From NCBI RefSeq assembly GCF_019352895.1, contig NZ_JAAAFX010000004.1:2368485-2432484 (forward strand): a stretch of 64,000 nt of DNA, read 5' to 3'. Of this stretch, positions 47,240 through 56,677 are shown piece after piece. This DNA is from Variovorax boronicumulans. Lineage in GTDB: Bacteria; Pseudomonadota; Gammaproteobacteria; Burkholderiales; Burkholderiaceae_C. Each line of letters begins with the position of its first letter. The first letter of the stretch is position 1. The notes under the pieces were generated by a model, which saw only the letters and a list, made by a program, of their open reading frames with translations, was not told where the DNA came from and did no database searches. A program made the position numbers and the translations under genes.

Positions 47240-48084
47240 TGCTCGTATCGCAAGGTGTGGACGCCGCGTTGGCCGGCGTGTTCGGGCTGCTGATCGGCAG
47301 TTTTCTCAACGTGGTGATCTACCGCCTGCCCAAGATGCTCGAGCGGCAGTGGGTGTCGGATTGCGCCGGCCTCGACGGCAGCGAACCGGGCGCCGTCGAG
47401 CCCTTCAACCTGATGGTGCCGCATTCGCGCTGCCAGCAGTGCGGCCACGTGATCCGCTGGTACGAGAACGTGCCGCTGCTGAGCTACCTGATGCTGCGCG
47501 GACGCTGCTCGGCCTGCAGCACGCCGATCGGCCTGCGCTACCCGCTGGTCGAGCTCGTGACCGGCCTGCTGTTCGCCTGGTGCGTCTGGCGCATGCCCGG
47601 CCAGTGGGCGGCGCTGGCCTGGTGCGGCTTCTCGGCCGCGCTGCTGGCGCTGGCGCTGATCGACTGGGACACCACGCTGCTGCCCGACGACATCACCCTC
47701 CCCCTGCTGTGGGCCGGGTTGCTGGCCTCGATGCTGGGCTTCACCGGCGTGGCCTTGAACACCGCCGTGGTGGGCGCGGTCGCCGGCTACCTCTCGCTGT
47801 GGAGCGTGTACTGGCTGTTCAAGCTCGCCACCGGCAAGGAAGGCATGGGCTACGGCGACTTCAAGCTCTTCGCGGCCTTCGGCGCCTGGTTCGGCTGGCA
47901 GGCGCTGGTGCCGATCGTGCTCATGGCCTCGGTGATCGGCGTGGTCGTCGGCCTGGCGCTCAAGTTCAACAACGGGTTGCGCGAAGGCGGCTACGTGCCC
48001 TTCGGCCCCTTCCTCGCCGGTGCCGGCTTCACGGCCATGTTCTTCGGTGCCGACGCGATCCTGCGCGTGGTCGGCCTTGGGTGA
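47239..48084 (+). CDS. pilD: Prepilin peptidase / N-methyltransferase PilD
   Basis: 281-residue integral membrane aspartyl protease that cleaves and N-methylates type IV prepilins and pseudopilins. The zinc cysteines are Cys65, Cys68, Cys90 and Cys93 in the cytoplasmic loop. Active-site aspartates lie in LIDWDTTLLPD (Asp142-Asp144 region) and GMGYGDFKLF (Asp207). No pilin gene occurs in the window, so substrates are encoded elsewhere. coaE follows after 4 bp. Confidence 0.96.
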   Translation: MLVSQGVDAALAGVFGLLIGSFLNVVIYRLPKMLERQWVSDCAGLDGSEPGAVEPFNLMVPHSRCQQCGHVIRWYENVPLLSYLMLRGRCSACSTPIGLRYPLVELVTGLLFAWCVWRMPGQWAALAWCGFSAALLALALIDWDTTLLPDDITLPLLWAGLLASMLGFTGVALNTAVVGAVAGYLSLWSVYWLFKLATGKEGMGYGDFKLFAAFGAWFGWQALVPIVLMASVIGVVVGLALKFNNGLREGGYVPFGPFLAGAGFTAMFFGADAILRVVGLG

Positions 48085-48088
48085 CCCC

Positions 48089-48679
48089 ATGCGCATCGGC
48101 CTGACCGGCGGCATCGGCAGCGGCAAGAGCACGGTCGCGGCCCTGCTGGTGCAGCGCGGCGCGACCCTGGTCGACACCGATGCCATTGCGCGTGCCATCG
48201 CCCAGCCCGGCGGTGCGGCCATGCCCGCGATCGAGGCCGCCTTCGGCGCCACGGTCCTCGATGCCGACGGCGGCCTCGACCGTGCCCGCATGCGCGCGAT
48301 CGTATTCAGCGACACCGACGCCCGGAAGCGGCTCGAAGCCATCCTGCACCCGCTGATCGGCCTCGAAACCGAGCGTCAGGCCGCGGCCGCCACCGGCGCG
48401 CCGATCGTCTTCGACGTGCCGCTGCTGGTCGAATCCAGGCGCTGGCGGGGCCTCGTGGACCGCGTGCTGGTGGTCGATGCGCACGAGGCCACGCAGCTGC
48501 AGCGTGTGGTCGCGCGCTCCGGCTGGACGCCCGAGGCCGTGCAGGCCGTGATCGCGCAGCAGGCGCCGCGCCCTGCGCGCCGTGCCGCCGCCGACGCCAT
48601 CATCTTCAACGACGGGCTCGACCTGCAGCAGCTGGCCCGGGAAGTGCACCAGCTGTGGGCGCGCTGGACGACCCAATGA
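48089..48679 (+). CDS. coaE: Dephospho-CoA kinase
   Basis: 196 residues, last enzyme of coenzyme A synthesis. The P-loop is GLTGGIGSGKST at residues 4-15, followed by the family TLVDTDAIARAI and PLLVESRRWRGLVDRVLVVDA. It is tightly linked to pilD (4 bp) and followed by zapD, the same coaE-zapD-yacG order as in E. coli. Confidence 0.97.
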   Translation: MRIGLTGGIGSGKSTVAALLVQRGATLVDTDAIARAIAQPGGAAMPAIEAAFGATVLDADGGLDRARMRAIVFSDTDARKRLEAILHPLIGLETERQAAAATGAPIVFDVPLLVESRRWRGLVDRVLVVDAHEATQLQRVVARSGWTPEAVQAVIAQQAPRPARRAAADAIIFNDGLDLQQLAREVHQLWARWTTQ

Positions 48680-48746
48680 AGCAAGACGACACACCCTGCG
48701 CGCCACCCGGCGGCTATGATCCCTCGACAGGAAACGATACACCCGC

Positions 48747-49502
48747 GTGATTCTTTACGAGTACCCCTTCAACGAGCGCATCCGGACCTACCTCCGGCTG
48801 GAGCATCTGTTCCGCCGGCTGGGCGAGTTGGTCCCCTCGGACTCCGCCCTCTCCCATCACTACGCCCTGGTCACGATCTTCGAGATCATGGACGTGGCGG
48901 CGCGCGCCGACCTCAAGGCCGACGTGCTGCGTGATCTCGACAAGCACAAGAGCGTCTTCAACAGCTACCGCGGCAATCCGGCGATCTCGGAGGCCGCGCT
49001 CGACCAGGTCGTCGCGCAGCTGGAGCGCAACTTCGCCACGCTCCACACCCTGCCCGGCAAGGCCGGCCAGGCGTTGACGGAGAACGAGTGGCTCATGAGC
49101 ATCCGCAGCCGCGCCGGCATTCCCGGCGGCACCTGCGAGTTCGACCTGCCGGCCTACCATGCATGGCAGAACCGCCCTCCCACGGCGCGGCGCAAGGACC
49201 TGGAACGCTGGTCGGCGACCCTGTCGCCGCTGGCCGAAGCCATCTACCTGCTGCTCAAGCTGCTGCGCGATGCCGACGTGCCCTACAAGGTCATGGCGGC
49301 CGGCGGCCAGTTCCAGCAGAATCTGCCGCAAGGCCGGAGCTTCCAGTTGCTGCGCCTGCGCATCGACCCGCGGCTGGGCGTGATCCCCGAGATCAGCGGC
49401 AACCGCCTGATGGTCTCGGTGCGGCTCATGCGCCACGAAGCCGACGATCGCCTGCATGCCAGCACCCAGGACACCCCTTTTGAATTGACGCTCTGCGCGT
49501 GA
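48747..49502 (+). CDS. zapD: Cell division protein ZapD
   Basis: 251 residues. ZapD bundles FtsZ filaments at the Z-ring. The family start ILYEYPFNERIRTYLRLEHLF and later LPAYHAWQNRPPTARRKDLERW are clear, and the protein closes with DTPFELTLC. Translation starts at GTG 48747, preceded by AGGAAA. A TATGAT at 48714-48719 might serve as a -10, giving it a promoter separate from coaE. Confidence 0.95.
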   Translation: MILYEYPFNERIRTYLRLEHLFRRLGELVPSDSALSHHYALVTIFEIMDVAARADLKADVLRDLDKHKSVFNSYRGNPAISEAALDQVVAQLERNFATLHTLPGKAGQALTENEWLMSIRSRAGIPGGTCEFDLPAYHAWQNRPPTARRKDLERWSATLSPLAEAIYLLLKLLRDADVPYKVMAAGGQFQQNLPQGRSFQLLRLRIDPRLGVIPEISGNRLMVSVRLMRHEADDRLHASTQDTPFELTLCA

Positions 49503-49563
49503 TCCGCACGCAGGCGAACCGGCTTGGACGCCCCTTGCGGGCGCGAAGCGCAGGAGAAACACG

Positions 49564-49776
49564 ATGAGCACCCGAAGCACACCGACCGGCGAACGCATCG
49601 TCCGCTGCCCCGGCTGCGGCCAGGACAGCGTCTACGGCCCCAGCAATGCCCACCGACCCTTCTGCAGCGCACGCTGCAAGGGCGTCGACCTGGGCGCCTG
49701 GGCCAGCGAGGAATTCCGCGTGCCGACCGAGGCGCCGCCGGACGAAGCCACGTTCGGCGACCCGCGGCTGCAGTGA
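49564..49776 (+). CDS. yacG: DNA gyrase inhibitor YacG
   Basis: 70 residues with the zinc finger CPGCG...FCSARCKGVDLGAW, a four-cysteine site at the N-terminus, then an acidic tail. In E. coli YacG binds GyrB and blocks DNA binding. It follows zapD by 61 bp with GGAGAAA upstream, and converges on mutT with only 13 bp between stops. Confidence 0.95.
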   Translation: MSTRSTPTGERIVRCPGCGQDSVYGPSNAHRPFCSARCKGVDLGAWASEEFRVPTEAPPDEATFGDPRLQ

Positions 49777-49789
49777 GGAAAAGCGCAGC

Positions 49790-50194
49790 CTAGGCCGCGC
49801 GCTCTTCGCTCAGCCACTGCAGCACCGGCAGCGCTCCCGGCAACACCGGGCTCACGTCCAGCGGCAGCTGCTGCCAGCGCATGGCCTGGCCTTCACGCAT
49901 CTCGAACTCGCCGGACCACGCGCGCACCTTGCACCAGTGCAGCCGCACCAGCGCATGCGGGTAGTCGTGCTCGGTGACCTTCCAGACCTCGGCGCCCGCG
50001 ATGGTGATGCCGAGTTCTTCCTCGAGTTCGCGGCGCAGCGCCTCTTCGACCGTTTCACCGGCCTCGATCTTGCCGCCGGGGAACTCCCAGTAGCCCGCGT
50101 AAGGCTTGCCTTCGGGGCGCGTCGACAGCAGCAGGGCCTCGTCGGCGCCGATCAGGATGCCGACCGCGACTTCGGTGTGCTTGCGCCCGGTCAT
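49790..50194 (-). CDS. mutT: 8-oxo-dGTP diphosphatase (MutT-type Nudix)
   Basis: 134 residues, the short MutT form. The Nudix box GGKIEAGETVEEALRRELEEELGI is canonical. The gene start (MTGRKHTEVAVGILI) and position beside secA/yacG match mutT in other proteobacteria. It should remove oxidised guanine nucleotides. Its ATG overlaps the DUF815 stop by 4 bp. Confidence 0.9.
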   Translation of the reverse strand: MTGRKHTEVAVGILIGADEALLLSTRPEGKPYAGYWEFPGGKIEAGETVEEALRRELEEELGITIAGAEVWKVTEHDYPHALVRLHWCKVRAWSGEFEMREGQAMRWQQLPLDVSPVLPGALPVLQWLSEERAA

Positions 50195-51060
50195 GCTCTT
50201 CCTGCGTAGTCGCGCGCGAACTGGTAGGCCACGCGGCCGCTGCGCGAGCCGCGTTCCAGCGCCCAGACCAGCGCCTCGGGCCGTGCGGCCTCGATCGCCG
50301 CAGCCGTCACGCCGAAGGAGGACAGCCACTGCGCCGTGATCGCCAGGTACTCGCTCTGGCTGAAGGGATAGAAACTGACCCAGAGGCCGAAGCGCTCCGA
50401 CAGCGAGATCTTCTCCTCGATCACCTCGCCCGGGTGCACCTCACCGTCTTCGGTGTGGGTATAGCTCAGGTTGTCCTTCATGTACTCGGGCAGCAGGTGG
50501 CGCCGGTTGCTGGTCGCGTAGATCAGCACGTTGGGCGTCGAGGCGGCCACCGAGCCGTCGAGGATGGACTTGAGCGCCTTGTAGCCGGGCTCGCCTTCGT
50601 CGAAGCTCAGGTCGTCGCTGAAGACGATGAACTTCTCGGGGCGGTTCGCCACCACCTCGACGATGTCGGGCAGGTCGGTCAGCTCGGCCTTGTCGACCTC
50701 GATCAGGCGCAGGCCCTGCGGCGCATAGGCGTGCAGACAGGCGCGGATCAGCGACGACTTGCCGGTGCCGCGGGCCCCGGTCAGCAGCACGTTGTTGGCG
50801 GGCTTGCCCTCGACGAACTGGCGTGTGTTGCGCTCGATCTTTTCCTTCTGGACGTCGATTTCCTTGAGCGCATCGAGCGGCATCTGGGCCAGATGGCGCA
50901 CCGGCTCTAGCACGCCGTGGCCCGAGCTGCGGCGGCGGTAGCGCCAGGCGATCGCGGCATCCCAGTCGGCGGGCGCCTGCAGTGGCTGCGGAAGGATCGA
51001 TTCGATGCGCGCGATCAGCTGCTCGGCGCGTTCGATGAGCTTGTCAAACTTGTCGTTCAT
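50191..51060 (-). CDS. DUF815 family ATPase
   Basis: 289 residues with a P-loop GARGTGKSS near residue 94 and the AAA-like FIVFSDDLSFDEGEPGYKALKSILDGSV (Walker B region), then ATSNRRHLLPEYM as sensor 1. Function is unknown. The protein seems complete, with an N-terminal helical region (1-50). It is coupled to mutT by an ATGA overlap and lies 61 bp after argJ, so it is probably part of a secA-argJ-DUF815-mutT series. Confidence 0.9.
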   Translation of the reverse strand: MNDKFDKLIERAEQLIARIESILPQPLQAPADWDAAIAWRYRRRSSGHGVLEPVRHLAQMPLDALKEIDVQKEKIERNTRQFVEGKPANNVLLTGARGTGKSSLIRACLHAYAPQGLRLIEVDKAELTDLPDIVEVVANRPEKFIVFSDDLSFDEGEPGYKALKSILDGSVAASTPNVLIYATSNRRHLLPEYMKDNLSYTHTEDGEVHPGEVIEEKISLSERFGLWVSFYPFSQSEYLAITAQWLSSFGVTAAAIEAARPEALVWALERGSRSGRVAYQFARDYAGRA

Positions 51061-51121
51061 GGTTCTGTCAGCAAGAAAACAGGAAGACGAAACGGCGCGC
51101 CCGTGCGCCGCCTGCGGCAGA

Positions 51122-52351
51122 TCAAGACCGGTAGTCGGCGTTGATGGAGACGTAATCGTGGCTCAGGTCGCAGGTCCAGACCGTGTCGAAGGCCGTGCCG
51201 CGGCCCAGGCCGATGCGCACCGTGATTTCGCTCTGCTTCATCACGCGCTGGCCGTCCTCTTCGCGGTAGGCCGGGTTGCGCCCGCCCTTGAGCGCCACAT
51301 GCACGTCGTCGAGGTGCAGGTCGATGCCGGTCTGGTCGAGGTCGTCGATGCCGGCATAGCCGACCGCCGCGAGGATCCGGCCGAGGTTGGGGTCGCTGGC
51401 GAAGAAGGCCGTCTTGACCAGCGGCGAATGCGCCACCGCATAGGCCACCTGGCGGCATTCCGCGCCATCGCGGCCGCCTTCGACGCGGATGGTGATGAAC
51501 TTGGTGGCGCCTTCGCCGTCGCGCACGATGGCCTGGGCCAGCAGGCGCGCCACCTCCTGCATCGCCGCGAGCAGCGCCCGGCCGTCGGCCGAGTCGAGCG
51601 AATCGATGCGGGCGTGGACCGCCTTCTGCGTGGCGATCACGACGAAGGAATCGTTGGTCGAGGTGTCGCCGTCGATGGTCACGCGATTGAAGGATGCGTC
51701 GGCCAGGGCCTTGGCCAGCGGCTGGATCAGCGCCGGGTCGATCTGCGCGTCGGTGGCCATGAAGCCGAGCATGGTCGCCATGTTCGGCCGGATCATGCCC
51801 GCGCCCTTGCTGATTCCGGTCACGGTCACGGTCGCGCCGCCGATCTGCACCTGCCGGCTGAAGGCCTTGGGCACGGTGTCGGTGGTCATGATGCCCTCGG
51901 CCGCGCGCGCCCAATGGTCGGGCGAGGCATCGGCGATCGCGGCGGGCAGCCCGGCCTCGATGCGGTCGACCGGCAGCGGCTCCATGATCACGCCGGTCGA
52001 GAAGGGCAGGATCTGTTCGGGCGCGATGTTCAGTTCGCGGGCCAGCGCCACGCAGCTCTGGTGGGTGCGCGCCAGGCCGTCCTGGCCGGTGCCGGCGTTG
52101 GCGTTGCCGGTGTTGATCAGCATCGCGCGGATGCCGTAGTTCTTCGCCAGGTGCTCTCGGCAGACCTGCACCGGCGCCGCGCAGAACCGGTTCTGCGTGA
52201 ACACGCCGCCGACGGCCGCGCCTTCGTCGATCAGCACGACCGTCAGGTCCTTGCGGTTCGCCTTGCGCACGTGGGCTTCAGCCACGCCGATGCGCACGCC
52301 AGGCACCGCATGCAGCGCGGCAGGATCGGGGGCGGACAGGTTCACGGGCAT
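51122..52351 (-). CDS. argJ: Bifunctional ornithine acetyltransferase / N-acetylglutamate synthase
   Basis: 409 residues. ArgJ recycles the acetyl group between N-acetylornithine and glutamate in arginine synthesis. It is made as a precursor that cleaves itself before the nucleophilic Thr193 in [14 protein letters not shown]; the alpha chain is about 192 residues and the beta chain 217. Oxyanion-hole residues lie in [11 protein letters not shown]. The C-terminal [11 protein letters not shown] is typical. It follows secA after a composite palindromic repeat. Confidence 0.97.
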   Translation of the reverse strand: MPVNLSAPDPAALHAVPGVRIGVAEAHVRKANRKDLTVVLIDEGAAVGGVFTQNRFCAAPVQVCREHLAKNYGIRAMLINTGNANAGTGQDGLARTHQSCVALARELNIAPEQILPFSTGVIMEPLPVDRIEAGLPAAIADASPDHWARAAEGIMTTDTVPKAFSRQVQIGGATVTVTGISKGAGMIRPNMATMLGFMATDAQIDPALIQPLAKALADASFNRVTIDGDTSTNDSFVVIATQKAVHARIDSLDSADGRALLAAMQEVARLLAQAIVRDGEGATKFITIRVEGGRDGAECRQVAYAVAHSPLVKTAFFASDPNLGRILAAVGYAGIDDLDQTGIDLHLDDVHVALKGGRNPAYREEDGQRVMKQSEITVRIGLGRGTAFDTVWTCDLSHDYVSINADYRS

Positions 52352-52413
52352 GACAGTGGTTCCTTAGGGGGTGTGGGTTCCGTAGATCGAGCGGAGGCAA
52401 GCGCCCCCTTTGA

Positions 52414-52501
52414 CTACCGCGGAACCGGCTTTGCCGGCCCGCTGGCATCGCCCCCGGCGCGGGGGTGGGCGCTGCCCCGCGAAGCGGGCAGGCCTGGGGC
52501 C
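52414..52501 (-). repeat. Composite intergenic palindromic repeat, copy 2
   Basis: About 88 bp in the 154-bp gap between secA and argJ. Written on the plus strand, the core ACCGCGGAACCGGCTTTGCC starts at 52416, followed by GCATCGCCCCCGGCGCGGGG and a CCCGC-GAAG-CGGG stem. It begins 4 bp after the secA stop. Orientation relative to transcription is the same as in copies 1 and 3. Confidence 0.8.
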
Positions 52502-52505
52502 GTGT

Positions 52506-55298
52506 TCAGGTCAGCTTGCCGTGGCACTGCTTGAACTTCTTGCCGCTGCCGCAGGGGCAGGGATCGTTGCGACCGACGCGCGCGAAAGCTGCGGCTTCGG
52601 CGCTCAGGCCCCCGCCCGCTGCGGCGGCCGCGGCGGCGCGACGCGTGCTCTCCTCGTCGACGCGCACCTCGACCTCGCCCGTTTCGGTGGGCGCGGTGTA
52701 GGTGATGTTCGAGATCGCTTCGGCACGGTTTTCCAACGTCTCGGCGGCCTCTTCGAGCTGCTCGCCCGACTGCACGCGCACGGTCATGAGCTGACGCGTG
52801 ACGGCGTTCTTGACCGAGTCGAGCAGTTGGCCGAACAGCTCGAAGGCTTCGCGCTTGTATTCCTGCTTGGGCTGCTTCTGCGCATAGCCGCGCAGGTGGA
52901 TGCCCTGGCGCAGGTAGTCGAGCGAAGCCAGGTGTTCGCGCCAGTGGGTGTCGATGCTCTGCAGCAGCACCATGCGTTCGAACTGGGTGAAGTTCTCCTG
53001 GCCGATCAGCGCCAGCTTGGCCTCGAAGGCGGCATTGGCGGCGGCCACCACCTTCTCGACGATGTCCTCGTCGGTGATGGCCGAAGCCGCCTCGACGTCG
53101 GCCTTCAGCGGAATGTCGAGCGCCCAGTCGTTGGCCAGCGTCTTCTCGAGCGCGCCCAGCGACCATTGTTCCTCGACCGACTCGGCCGGCACGTGCTGGC
53201 GCGTCAGGTCGGTGAAGCAGCCTTCGCGCAGCGCCGTGATCTGCGCATTGAGATCGGTGGCATCGAGGATGTCGTTGCGCTGCTGGTAGATCACCTTGCG
53301 CTGGTCGTTCGACACGTCGTCGTACTCGAGCAGCTGCTTGCGCACGTCGAAGTTGCGCGCCTCGACCTTGCGTTGCGCGCTTTCGATGCTGCGCGTGACG
53401 ATGCCGGCTTCGATCGCCTCGCCGTCGGGCATCTTGAGCCGGTCCATGATGGACTTGACGCGGTCGCCCGCGAAGATGCGCATCAGCGGATCGTCCAGGC
53501 TCAGGTAGAAGCGCGAGGAGCCCGGGTCGCCCTGGCGGCCCGAACGGCCACGCAGCTGGTTGTCGATGCGGCGCGATTCGTGGCGCTCGGTCGCGATGAT
53601 GCGCAGTCCGCCCAGCGCCTTGATGGCTTCATGGTCCTTGTCCCACTCGGCACGCAGCGTGGCGATCTCGGCCTGCTTGCCGGCCTCGTCGAGGCCTTCG
53701 TCGGCCTCGACGGCCGCGATCATCTTCTCGACGTTGCCGCCCAGCACGATGTCGGTGCCCCGGCCCGCCATGTTGGTGGCGATGGTGATCATCTTGGCGC
53801 GACCGGCCTGCGCGACGATGTCGGCTTCACGGGCGTGCTGCTTGGCGTTGAGCACCTGGTGCGGCAAGCCGGCCTTGTTGAGCAGCTCGTCGATGATTTC
53901 CGAGTTCTCGATCGACGAGGTGCCGACCAGCACCGGCTGGCCGCGTTCGTAGCATTCGCGGATGTCCTGGATCGCCGCCTCGTACTTCTCGCGCGTGGTC
54001 TTGTAGACGCGGTCGAGCTGGTCCTCGCGCCGGCTGATGCGGTTGGGCGGGATGATCATGGTCTCCAGACCGTAGATCTCCTGGAACTCGTAGGCTTCGG
54101 TGTCGGCCGTGCCGGTCATACCCGACAGCTTGTTGTACAGGCGGAAGTAGTTCTGGAAGGTGATCGAGGCCAGCGTCTGGTTCTCGGCCTGGATCTCCAC
54201 GCCTTCCTTGGCTTCCACGGCCTGGTGCAGGCCGTCGCTCCAGCGGCGCCCGCTCATCAGGCGGCCGGTGAACTCGTCGACGATCACGACCTCGCCCTGC
54301 TGCACCACGTAGTGCTGGTCGCGGTGGTAGAGATGCCGGGCGCGCAGCGCGGCGTTCAGGTGGTGCATCAGCGTGATGTTCGCCGGGTCGTAGAGCGAGG
54401 CGCCTTCGGGCAGCAGCTTGAACTCCGACAGCACCTGCTCGGCCTTCTCGTGGCCGGCCTCGGTCAGGAAGACCTGATGCGTCTTCTCGTCGACCGTGAA
54501 GTCGCCGGGCTTGGTCACGCCCTCGCCGGTGCGCGGGTCTTCCTCGCCCTCCTGCTTGACCAGCAGCGGCACGACCTTGTTGATCGCCAGGTAGGTGTCG
54601 GTGTGGTCCTCGGCCTGGCCGCTGATGATCAGCGGCGTGCGGGCCTCGTCGATCAGGATCGAGTCCACCTCGTCGACGATCGCGTAGTTCAGCTGACGCT
54701 GCACGCGGTCCTGCGACTCGTAGACCATGTTGTCGCGCAGGTAGTCGAAGCCGTATTCGTTGTTGGTGCCGTAGGTGATGTCGGCGGCGTAGGCGGCCTG
54801 CTTTTCCTCGCGTGGCATGTTGGGCAGGTTGATGCCCACGGTCAGCCCGAGGAAGTTGTAGAGCCGGGCCATCCACTGCGCATCGCGGTTGGCCAGGTAG
54901 TCGTTCACCGTCACCACGTGCACGCCCTTGCCGGACAGCGCATTCAAATACACCGGCAGCGTCGCCGTGAGGGTCTTGCCCTCGCCGGTGCGCATTTCCG
55001 AGATCTTGCCGTTGTGCAGGGCCATGCCGCCCAGCAGCTGCACGTCGAAGTGCCGCATCTTCATCGAGCGCTTGGAACCCTCGCGCACCGTGGCGAAAGC
55101 CTCGGGCAACAGGTCGTCCAGCGACTCGCCCTTGGCGATGCGCTCCTTGAACTCCTGCGTCTTGGCGCGCAGCGCATCGTCGCTGAGCTTCTCGAACTGG
55201 GGTTCGAGGCTGTTGATGCGCTCGACGGTCTTGCGGTACTGCTTGAGCAGCCGGTCGTTGCGACTGCCGAAGATTTGGGTCAGGAAGTTGGTGGCCAT
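52506..55298 (-). CDS. secA: Preprotein translocase ATPase SecA
   Basis: 930 residues. SecA drives Sec-dependent export through SecYEG. Walker A is MRTGEGKT (102-109), Walker B includes [15 protein letters not shown], and [20 protein letters not shown] marks motif VI. The C-terminal zinc domain [14 protein letters not shown], which binds SecB, is present. No secM-like leader gene precedes it. It is divergent from dciA across 160 bp. Confidence 0.98.
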   Translation of the reverse strand: MATNFLTQIFGSRNDRLLKQYRKTVERINSLEPQFEKLSDDALRAKTQEFKERIAKGESLDDLLPEAFATVREGSKRSMKMRHFDVQLLGGMALHNGKISEMRTGEGKTLTATLPVYLNALSGKGVHVVTVNDYLANRDAQWMARLYNFLGLTVGINLPNMPREEKQAAYAADITYGTNNEYGFDYLRDNMVYESQDRVQRQLNYAIVDEVDSILIDEARTPLIISGQAEDHTDTYLAINKVVPLLVKQEGEEDPRTGEGVTKPGDFTVDEKTHQVFLTEAGHEKAEQVLSEFKLLPEGASLYDPANITLMHHLNAALRARHLYHRDQHYVVQQGEVVIVDEFTGRLMSGRRWSDGLHQAVEAKEGVEIQAENQTLASITFQNYFRLYNKLSGMTGTADTEAYEFQEIYGLETMIIPPNRISRREDQLDRVYKTTREKYEAAIQDIRECYERGQPVLVGTSSIENSEIIDELLNKAGLPHQVLNAKQHAREADIVAQAGRAKMITIATNMAGRGTDIVLGGNVEKMIAAVEADEGLDEAGKQAEIATLRAEWDKDHEAIKALGGLRIIATERHESRRIDNQLRGRSGRQGDPGSSRFYLSLDDPLMRIFAGDRVKSIMDRLKMPDGEAIEAGIVTRSIESAQRKVEARNFDVRKQLLEYDDVSNDQRKVIYQQRNDILDATDLNAQITALREGCFTDLTRQHVPAESVEEQWSLGALEKTLANDWALDIPLKADVEAASAITDEDIVEKVVAAANAAFEAKLALIGQENFTQFERMVLLQSIDTHWREHLASLDYLRQGIHLRGYAQKQPKQEYKREAFELFGQLLDSVKNAVTRQLMTVRVQSGEQLEEAAETLENRAEAISNITYTAPTETGEVEVRVDEESTRRAAAAAAAGGGLSAEAAAFARVGRNDPCPCGSGKKFKQCHGKLT

Positions 55299-55458
55299 GT
55301 GTGAAGGATCGATCGGGCGCTCGAAGCTTCGGACGCTGCGACGAAATCCCTAAGATAGGGTGAAAGCACTTGGGCACGCTTTGCCTGAAAGCAAGCGGTC
55401 CGTACCGGCGCATGTGCCGGCAAACCAGGCATTTTAGCCACTAGGTCCAGCTCCCCTC

Positions 55459-55770
55459 ATGTCAATACACCGCCGCTTCAAGCCCCAGACCCTGCTCGAG
55501 GCCACGGATGGCTCGCCCACGCTGGCCGCATTGCTCGCGCGGGCCCGCGATGCGAGCGAGCGGCTCAAGGCGGTCGAGACGCTGATTCCGGCCGACATGC
55601 GGGCCGCGGTGAAGGCCGGCCCCGCCGAGGAGGACGTCTGGTGCCTGCTGGTGCAAGGCAGCGCCGCGGCCGCCAAGCTGCGTCAGCTGACGCCGGCGCT
55701 GGTGACCCGCCTGAATGCCAAGGGCTGGAATGTCTCCAGCATCCGGATCAAGGTGCAGGCCCGGCATTGA
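55459..55770 (+). CDS. dciA: DciA-family helicase loader (DUF721)
   Basis: 103 residues. The C-terminal part (EEDVWCLLVQGSAAAAKLRQLTPALVTRLNAKGWNVSSIRIKVQ) is the KH-like DUF721 domain; the N-terminus is short. DciA loads the replicative helicase DnaB in bacteria lacking DnaC. Assignment rests on the domain and on its place beside secA, as in Pseudomonas aeruginosa. It is shorter than the best-studied DciA proteins, which carry longer terminal extensions. Confidence 0.78.
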   Translation: MSIHRRFKPQTLLEATDGSPTLAALLARARDASERLKAVETLIPADMRAAVKAGPAEEDVWCLLVQGSAAAAKLRQLTPALVTRLNAKGWNVSSIRIKVQARH

Positions 55771-55793
55771 GGCCGGCCGGGCCGGACAGAAAA

Positions 55794-55826
55794 AAACCCC
55801 TCGGGCCTTGAGGTCCCCAGGGGTTT
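55794..55826. terminator. Bidirectional terminator between dciA and tRNA-Thr
   Basis: AAACCCCT (55794-55801) pairs with AGGGGTTT (55819-55826) around a 17-base loop. A run of seven A residues precedes it and TTTATT closes it, so it can serve both convergent transcripts. Confidence 0.7.
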
Positions 55827-55857
55827 ATTCGTGCCAGGATGCCCCTGGCTTCAAAGA

Positions 55858-55933
55858 TGGTGCCGCTTGTCGGAATCGAACTGACGACCTACCGCTTACA
55901 AGGCGGTTGCTCTACCAACTGAGCTAAAGCGGC
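55858..55933 (-). tRNA. tRNA-Thr (TGT)
   Basis: 76 nt with an encoded CCA. On the minus strand the acceptor GCCGCTT pairs with AAGCGGC. The D-arm is AGCTCAGTTGGTAGAGC, and the anticodon loop CTTGTAA has anticodon TGT. The T-arm contains GTTCGATTC. It follows sspB by 31 bp on the same strand. Confidence 0.97.
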
Positions 55934-55964
55934 GCGGACAGGATTCTACCGGCGCAGATGCGCC

Positions 55965-56525
55965 TTACTTGATGCGCTTGAGCGAAGGCTTGGCGCCACC
56001 GCCCGCGGGCGGCTTGGGCGGCTCGGGATCGACCGGCGCATGGCCTTCGTCATCGCGCGCCTCGTCGGAGCCTTCGACCGCGACGAGATGGACCACCTTG
56101 CTGGCATCGCCTTCGTTGCCGCGCGACGCATCGCGCAAGGGCATGCGCGGCGGCGGGGCCGAGGCCTCGTCGCCCTTTTCACCACCCGACGAAGAGGCCA
56201 ACGCCGGCGCGGGAAAGGCCATGCCCTGACCGTTCTCGCGCGCATAGATCGCGATCACGCGGCCGATCGGCACGACGATCTCGCGCGCAGAGCCCGCGAA
56301 GCGGGCCTTGAACTCGATGAAGTCGTTGCCCAGCTTGAGCGAACTGGTCGCGTCGAAGCTGACGTTGAGCACGATCTCGCCGTTCTTCACGTACTCGCGC
56401 GGCACCTGCACGGTGTCGTCGACCAGCACCGCCACATAGGGCGTAAACCCGTTGTCGGTGCACCATTCGTAGAGGGCACGGATCAGGTACGGGCGGGTGG
56501 AAGTCGAGTCGAGTGCGTTGATCAT
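55965..56525 (-). CDS. sspB: ClpXP adaptor SspB
   Basis: 186 residues. The folded N-terminal domain (about 1-112; STRPYLIRALYEWCTDNGFTPYVAVLVD... GRVIAIYARENGQGM) binds ssrA tags. A long acidic/proline-rich linker leads to a C-terminal AKPSLKRIK, resembling the XB peptide (LRVVK in E. coli) that docks on ClpX. It follows sspA after a 95-bp repeat element. Confidence 0.95.
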   Translation of the reverse strand: MINALDSTSTRPYLIRALYEWCTDNGFTPYVAVLVDDTVQVPREYVKNGEIVLNVSFDATSSLKLGNDFIEFKARFAGSAREIVVPIGRVIAIYARENGQGMAFPAPALASSSGGEKGDEASAPPPRMPLRDASRGNEGDASKVVHLVAVEGSDEARDDEGHAPVDPEPPKPPAGGGAKPSLKRIK

Positions 56526-56582
56526 GTGAGTGGATAGGTGCGCCGCCAAACTGCAGCTCGGAAGCCCCCCGGTATGGCGTGA

Positions 56583-56677
56583 GACACCGCGGAACCGGCT
56601 CTGCCGGGCCGCAGGTGTCGCCCCCGGAAGGGGGAAGGCGCACGCGACACGAAGTGCGCGCAGCCCTCGGGGGCGAG
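56583..56677 (-). repeat. Composite intergenic palindromic repeat, copy 3
   Basis: 95 bp immediately after the sspA stop. On the plus strand the core ACACCGCGGAACCGGCTCTG starts at 56584, followed by CGCCCCCGGAAGGGGG, then a GCGCGACACGAAGTGCGCGC-like stem (56641-56661) and CCCTCGGGGGCGAG. The module order is the same as in copy 1 when both are read in the direction of transcription. Confidence 0.8.

Noticed and set aside
52410..55304. Plus-strand open frame of 964 codons
   Set aside because: It is antisense to secA and has the same biased composition. The secA frame is complete with all motifs.
55299..55458. secM-like arrest peptide gene upstream of secA
   Set aside because: No open frame with a signal peptide and arrest motif exists between secA and dciA; the gap is only 160 bp.
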